The position numbers were made by a program, and so were the translations under genes. The notes under the pieces were generated by a model, which saw only the letters and a program-made list of their open reading frames with translations, searched no databases and was not told the DNA's origin. This document shows, piece after piece, positions 58,946-64,000 of a stretch of 64,000 nt of DNA; the stretch's first letter is position 1, and each line of letters starts with the position of its first letter. Source of the stretch: Guyanagaster necrorhizus (lineage: Eukaryota; Basidiomycota; Agaricomycetes; Agaricales; Physalacriaceae); NCBI RefSeq assembly GCF_019112545.1, contig NW_025064887.1:695268-759267 (forward strand), given 5' to 3'.

Positions 58946-61900
58946 ATGAATATCCATCTGAACTATCTTCCAACGACCGTCAATGAATGGGACGTCACCA
59001 GATCACTGGCCAAAGTCCTTCATTCCGACGAGTTCCACCCTGTTCACGAGAATGAACGTCAGCTCAACTTCAAAGTTAAGCTGAATCCGAGCAAAATGGG
59101 TGGGGTTCGTAATGACGGCACCGGCTTCTTACAGCTTCCCACAGAGGCGATTGGCCGCAAGTTCCTGCGTTGGGCAAAGGAAACTCCCATACGGATTGAA
59201 GGCAAGAAGATCAAGGTGTACGGGAAAGGCCACATTCGCGATTATGAGGCTTTGACACTGCAAAGGACGCCCTTTGTAAATCCCGATATTGAAGAGGAGT
59301 GGAAGGATAAATGCCGGCAACTGGATCTGAGGATTCGCGTCGACGCCGTCCAGTTTGGCGCATACTATCGTCCTTCGTATCCTACCTCTCCCAAGCAGAA
59401 ACTTGCATCACGTGTGTACTCAATTGAGTGGGAGCGTGACTACGCAGTGAATAGTGCTGCTTGGTTGAAGTTCGAATATGAGCACAAGCTGATTCGTATC
59501 ACTGTCAGTCACTCTCGCATTTCTACAGCATTCATAGTTTTGACACTGTCCCTAAGCTTGGAAATGAGACCACCGAGAACGAAGGCCAGACAATTGCTAT
59601 CCGTTTCTCTTCCATCACCAAGATAGCTATCGGTTATGATGGCAAACCTTGTGCGCCCTTTCAAAGTCGCATTCCCTAGTGTCATTCTTCTCACGTCTCC
59701 ATTCTTAGATATATGCTTTGATACCTTAACACCTCCCATTTTTGAAGCCATCGAGTTACACAGGACATTGACAGGTGACAACAGACTCGATAGTAGCAAG
59801 TACAAGCACCGCATCGGCTCTCTCCATCCAGGACATGCAAGCGTCGCACAGTATGCCCAACATCTACGATTGCTTCTGTATAACGATCCGAATTGCGATG
59901 TCATCGAGAAGTTCAAGAACCTCTGCGTAGTAGCCGGAATAGCGACCAGTCTCATCATCTCTTTTACAGCGCCTTGGAACATGGAGGCTTCCAAGCAGGG
60001 ATTCTTCGAGCAAAAACGACTTTGGAAATTGCGAAAAGATATTTCAGACTTCAGTTGGCCGATCGCGTTCCAACTGGAGTTACTACTTCACAATTGCCTC
60101 CTCCTCACACCCGATATTGAAGACCTCATACCCCTTGTGAAAAGAGCTTGTTCCCAGCATCCTAGTCAGAACGATGATTACGTTGGCAGTCTCTTGCGGA
60201 GCTATGGAGAAGCTCTAGATAATCGTGATGCACGCGAATCTCCTCAGGACTGTTTCCGTCGTGTCAGCCGGGAATTTATGTACCTCAAACAAACCCTTTC
60301 CTCAGGACATTTTATGTGCTGCCATGTCACCTTTGCACCCACCCGCATGATTCTGGAAGGCCCTTATGCTACCCAGTCCAATCGTATTATCAGAAAGTAC
60401 GCTGGATATGACGATCACTTCATCCGTGTAGACTTTCGCGATGAAGACAGACTGTCGTATCGGTGGGATCGTGCGGTTGATGGAGCATCTTTTGTTCGTG
60501 AGCGAGTAGGTCGCGCCTTGAAGGAAGGGTTCCAGCTAGCTGGACGAAGATTTGAGTTCCTGGCCTATTCTACCTCAGCATTACGCGAGCATGCAGTATG
60601 GTTCATCAACCCCTTCCGATATCAGGACCCGGACACTAAAGATATCATTTTCATTACTGCAGAGTATATTCGTCACTCTATCGGGGATTTCAAGGGCAGC
60701 AAACTTATGACACAGCCTTCTAAGTGGGCTGCGAGGATTGGCCAGGCTTTCACTGCGACTGATCCTTCTGTCAAAATCAGGCGTGATAAATGGGAGGAGA
60801 TTCCTGATATGGGCACGGAAGAGAATCTAGCCCTAGGTCAATATTTGCATACTGATGGTGCGGGCACGATATCTAAGTCTCTCGGAGATGAGATCTGGGC
60901 ATGCCTTTGCAAGGGTCGTCGAGATCACGGTGAAAAGGTTGTTCAGCCTTCTGTCGTGAGTATCATACCGTTGTTAGTTTTGCGATGTTATAGTGCTAAA
61001 ATGATACCTGTAGTATCAGATACGTTTCATGGGATTCAAAGGCGTCGTTGCAGTCGATCCTGAACTCGACAAGGAACCCAACGGTATCAGGATGAGGCTG
61101 AGGCCTAGTATGAAGAAATTCGAAGACTCGAGATCGATGGAAGCAGATATAGAGATTGCTCGAGCTTTCGATAAACCTGGTACTTCTTATCTCAACAGGT
61201 CAGAGAATTCTCTAATTCTCGATCATCAGATGCTAACACCCTACATCAAGGCCGTTGGTTATGATATTGGAAGACAAACAAGTTAGAAGAGCAAATCTTC
61301 AGGAATTGCAGGATAACGTGGTCGCTGATACTTTGACCATCGATGACTCAATGGGCCGCTTCAACACCATTCTCAAGAGTCATTCTTTAGGCTCCGGCTA
61401 TCGATTACCATATATACTCGATAAGATCTCCGACCTAGGTTTCGATTTTCATCCTCAGAGATGTACTCCTGGCATCGATACGCCCTTCCTGAAGCAACTA
61501 CGTCAAGTAGCCAAAATCGACCTATTACGAGAAATCAAGCATCAAGCCAGAATCCCAATTCCTGAAAGCTATCTGCTAGTCGGTGTGCCAGATGAAGGGC
61601 CCGCATACGAAAAAAACGGCTATACGAATGTTTTCACCTTGAAACAAACGGAAATATATGGTCAGTCGCTGATGTTCCGAGTGCACTGAGTTCTCATCTT
61701 GCTCTACACGACAGCTTGTGTTCAGAAACGTCCTGAAGACAAACCGGAGTGGATTGTGGGTCCCTGCATAATATCTCGCAGCCCGGTGGTTCATCCAGGT
61801 GACAGTGAGCAAGTATCGGTGTTTCAATGACCACTTAATCTCATATCGATGAATAGTACAACAAGTTGTAGGCGTCAAGCCCCCTGATAATATGTTCTGC

Positions 61901-63312
61901 GCGTTTGCTCATATCCGCAATGCGGTTGTCCTTCCTTCCGTCGGTAGGTACTATCCGGCCGGGCTGATGCAAGCTCTGATAAACTCTGTAGGCGAGAGAT
62001 CCTTGGCCTCAAAACTTAGTGGTGGTGACTTGGATGGGTTCGTTGCCTTCTTTCCAGAGCTTTGCCGTCACTAATCGCGTCACAGTGATATCTATGACGT
62101 TGTCCCCTACCCGGTTCTCATGCCTCCAGTTGTCGATGATACGGCGTCATATGCTAGCGCAGGGACTTACGTCGCTCTGGGTGAAGATGGTGAACCGAGA
62201 GAATGTGATGTCAACGACATTGCCGATTTCATCGTTGAATACATCAATTCGGATGTTCTGGTGTGTTTTTGATCCACAGCAAGGTTTGTCTGTATAACAT
62301 ACCTCATTTCCTGCAGGGTCTATTGTCAGATAGACTTCTCGTTATAGCAGGTGCGGTGATCAAGATGTACTTGCGATGTTAGCTAAGCTTCTTGACATAT
62401 CCCGAAGATCAATCATCTGTAGGTATATTTCTCTTTGAGTGTCTCTGCCGCTTACTTTCATCTCAGGAAGGAATTTACGATAAGGACTGCAAATGGTTAG
62501 CAACACTTTGCGCTCAGGTCGGTCAGGTATCGTCATTTGGGAGTTTCACTAAGACTTGTTTGTAGGCCGTCGACTACCCCAAGCAAGGGATTCCCGTTGA
62601 CATTGATAATGACAACCTACCGCACACGCTTATTCGGTGCAAACCTGACTGGCATGCCGCTGAGGTGGTCGATCCACGCTCGACAGATTACTATGAATCG
62701 ACTCGGGCCCTTGGACACATGTTCCGCTCTATCAGATGGACGGATCCCGAGATGTTGCCCTCTGATACACCTGCTTCGGACGAACACTCTATTTCACAAC
62801 TTTCGACCGACCCTTTATCGTTGATGCTCAAGACTTACATTCAGCGTCAGCTCTGGCCTTACATCGACCCTGACGGAGTGTCTCCCGAAACGGCAATCCT
62901 CTTCCGCCGGTATGAAAGCGAATTACGCTACATCTGCGCCACGCACACGCTCTCAAACACCCCAGGGGTCAGATTATTAGAAGCCGAGATCGTTGTGGGC
63001 ACAATTCTAGCCAAGTGCACGCAAAGGAGATGGAGGAAGGATCGTACGTGGCGCATGCGCGGACACGCTTCGCAGCTGGTGAAGAGCATTCAACAGGAGT
63101 TGCTGCCCCTCACGACCGCCCAGCTTGAAATGAAGGAGGAGGTACCCCCAGAGACGTACAGGGTTGCACTTGAACATGCATGGTACACCTGGGACTATAG
63201 CCTCCGCCATTCGAACGAATTTGGGGCCAAGAGCTTTGGGCTGATTGCCTTGGGACTGATATTTGAATGTCTCGAGAAGCTCAATGTCAACATCAAGGCT
63301 GGATGTGCGTGA
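58946..63312 (+). CDS. RNA-dependent RNA polymerase, RNAi type (QDE-1/RDR)
   Basis: Cellular RdRP that makes double-stranded RNA for small-RNA silencing. Starts at 58946 (MNIHLNYLPTTVNEWDVTRS), with an RRM-like N-terminus, then AVNSAAWLKFEYEHKLIRI, IRFSSITKIAIGYDGKPYIC, WPIAFQLELLLHNCLLLTPD, TPTRMILEGPYATQSNRIIR, VDFRDEDRLSYRWDR, QPSKWAARIGQAFTATD, RFMGFKGVVAVDP, the catalytic loop KLSGGDLDGDIYDVV (DLDGD, split by an intron at 62037/62086), and a helical C-terminus ending at 63312. About 12 introns of usual size; one exon (62408-62418) is 11 nt. One join fails: after LIRIT (about 59502) the coding continues at HSFDTVPKLGNETTENE in a frame no GT...AG pair reaches, implying a 1-nt shift near 59505-59530. 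Active-site residues are intact, so this may be a sequencing error or a recent lesion. Confidence 0.86.
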
Positions 63313-63420
63313 AAACATCAGTTTCCAGCTTTCTCACTCTATCCGTAGTCTTATATGATCTGGACTTTGTGTACTGTTTCGCTATCGTCAATCATGCAAT
63401 CAAGTGTTTCTAGGGTAAAG

Positions 63421-64000
63421 CTATGTCTTCAGACCCCACATACCCCACAATGCTTTTGTTTGGGTCTTAGGATGCCAGAGTCCCCACGTAATTGCATAAT
63501 GATTCAAGACCAGATCTAATTCTTCCACCTCATCTAGGAATTCGAGGGTTGATATCCTGCGTGCTGATGAGCTGAGGAAGCAAGTTCTTAAAAAAGGAAT
63601 TCACCTATTTAACTCTGCTCGGTCAATATATTGAAGACGTATATCCCGAAGTGTAAGCGCCCGGGCTGCCGTATATCCGATGCTGGTAAAACGCGTAGGA
63701 AGCGATTCAACAGTGGGATACGGTTCTGCCCCGGGAAGAGAGATATTGCGTGCCTGGCAGTATCATTACCATTTGAATGCGCATACAGATACAAGATTAC
63801 CTTGAGATTGTCAACCATAACGCGTCCAAAAGAGTCTTCAAGACCAAACATTTCGTATACGATAGTTCCAAGAAGACCGTTGTCGCCAGACTGGGAGAAA
63901 TAATGCAAGAACCACTTGAGAAGGGACGAGGAAGAAGTTGGTGACATGTACACGAGAACACATTCAAAAAGTAAGAGTGTGGGGAGTGAAGACGAGAGAA
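63421..64000 (-). CDS. PPM1: Leucine carboxyl methyltransferase PPM1, 3' part (partial)
   Basis: SAM-dependent enzyme that methylates the C-terminal Leu of the PP2A catalytic subunit, promoting holoenzyme assembly. The window ends inside the gene; visible residues begin at ECVLVYMSPTSSSSLLKWFL (the conserved acidic ECVL-Y motif), then GTIVYEMFGLEDSFGRVMVD, ARNISLPGAEPYPTVESLPT, RFTSIGYTAARALTLRDIRL, ISTLEFLDEVEELDLVLNHY, AITWGLW and a short tail ending at TAG (63421-63423). Introns at about 63557-63605 and 63745-63792. The joins are in phase and no lesion is seen. The 5' part with the SAM-binding Rossmann core lies beyond the right edge. Confidence 0.9.

Overview
The window looks like nuclear DNA of a filamentous basidiomycete, most likely an Agaricomycete. 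Genes are dense on both strands and broken by many short introns (about 45-65 nt, GT...AG, two convincing GC...AG). Protein types fit that lineage: a DNMT1-type methyltransferase with replication-foci and BAH domains, UNC93-like carrier, cAMP-receptor-like GPCR, MBOAT wax-synthase family enzyme, GABA-type permease, F-box copies and a P450. Coordinates and exon joins were derived by hand from reading frame, splice sites and family similarity; no alignment was run.

Layout. 0-6 kb: 3' part of ATG9, RPS12, an EH-domain protein (IRS4/TAX4 type) divergent from an ECM15/UPF0045 gene. 6.6-11.8 kb: a complete 22-exon DNMT1-like gene. 12.3-16.3 kb: a decayed P450 and a wax-synthase-like acyltransferase. 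16.4-25 kb: MCM7, kexin (KEX2), an UNC93-like transporter. 25-32.4 kb: POT1, a macrodomain protein, a dead F-box gene. 32.7-38.2 kb: RPD3-type histone deacetylase, FAD monooxygenase, cyclic phosphodiesterase. 38.8-42 kb: a decayed tryptophanyl-tRNA synthetase copy and a GPCR. 43.8-50 kb: a secreted repeat protein interrupted by an assembly gap, YPT6/RAB6, a second broken F-box gene, pICln. 51-58.5 kb: amino-acid/GABA permease, a poorly resolved minus-strand region, TAP42, methylenetetrahydrofolate reductase. 59-64 kb: an RNA-dependent RNA polymerase and the 3' part of PPM1 (leucine carboxyl methyltransferase).

Functional links. Several genes bear on chromatin and genome defence (DNMT1, RPD3, RdRP, POT1, MCM7); TAP42 and PPM1 both act on PP2A-type phosphatases; ATG9, YPT6 and KEX2 belong to membrane traffic. 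There is no sign that these form a dedicated cluster. Four pseudogenes are present. In the P450, the first F-box gene and the Trp-tRNA synthetase copy most nonsense or key-residue lesions can be explained by C:G to T:A transitions, which is suggestive beside a cytosine methyltransferase gene but is not proof of a directed process.

The most unusual recurring feature is micro-exons: coding exons of 4, 5, 6, 11, 12 and 14 nt in six genes, several encoding conserved motif residues.
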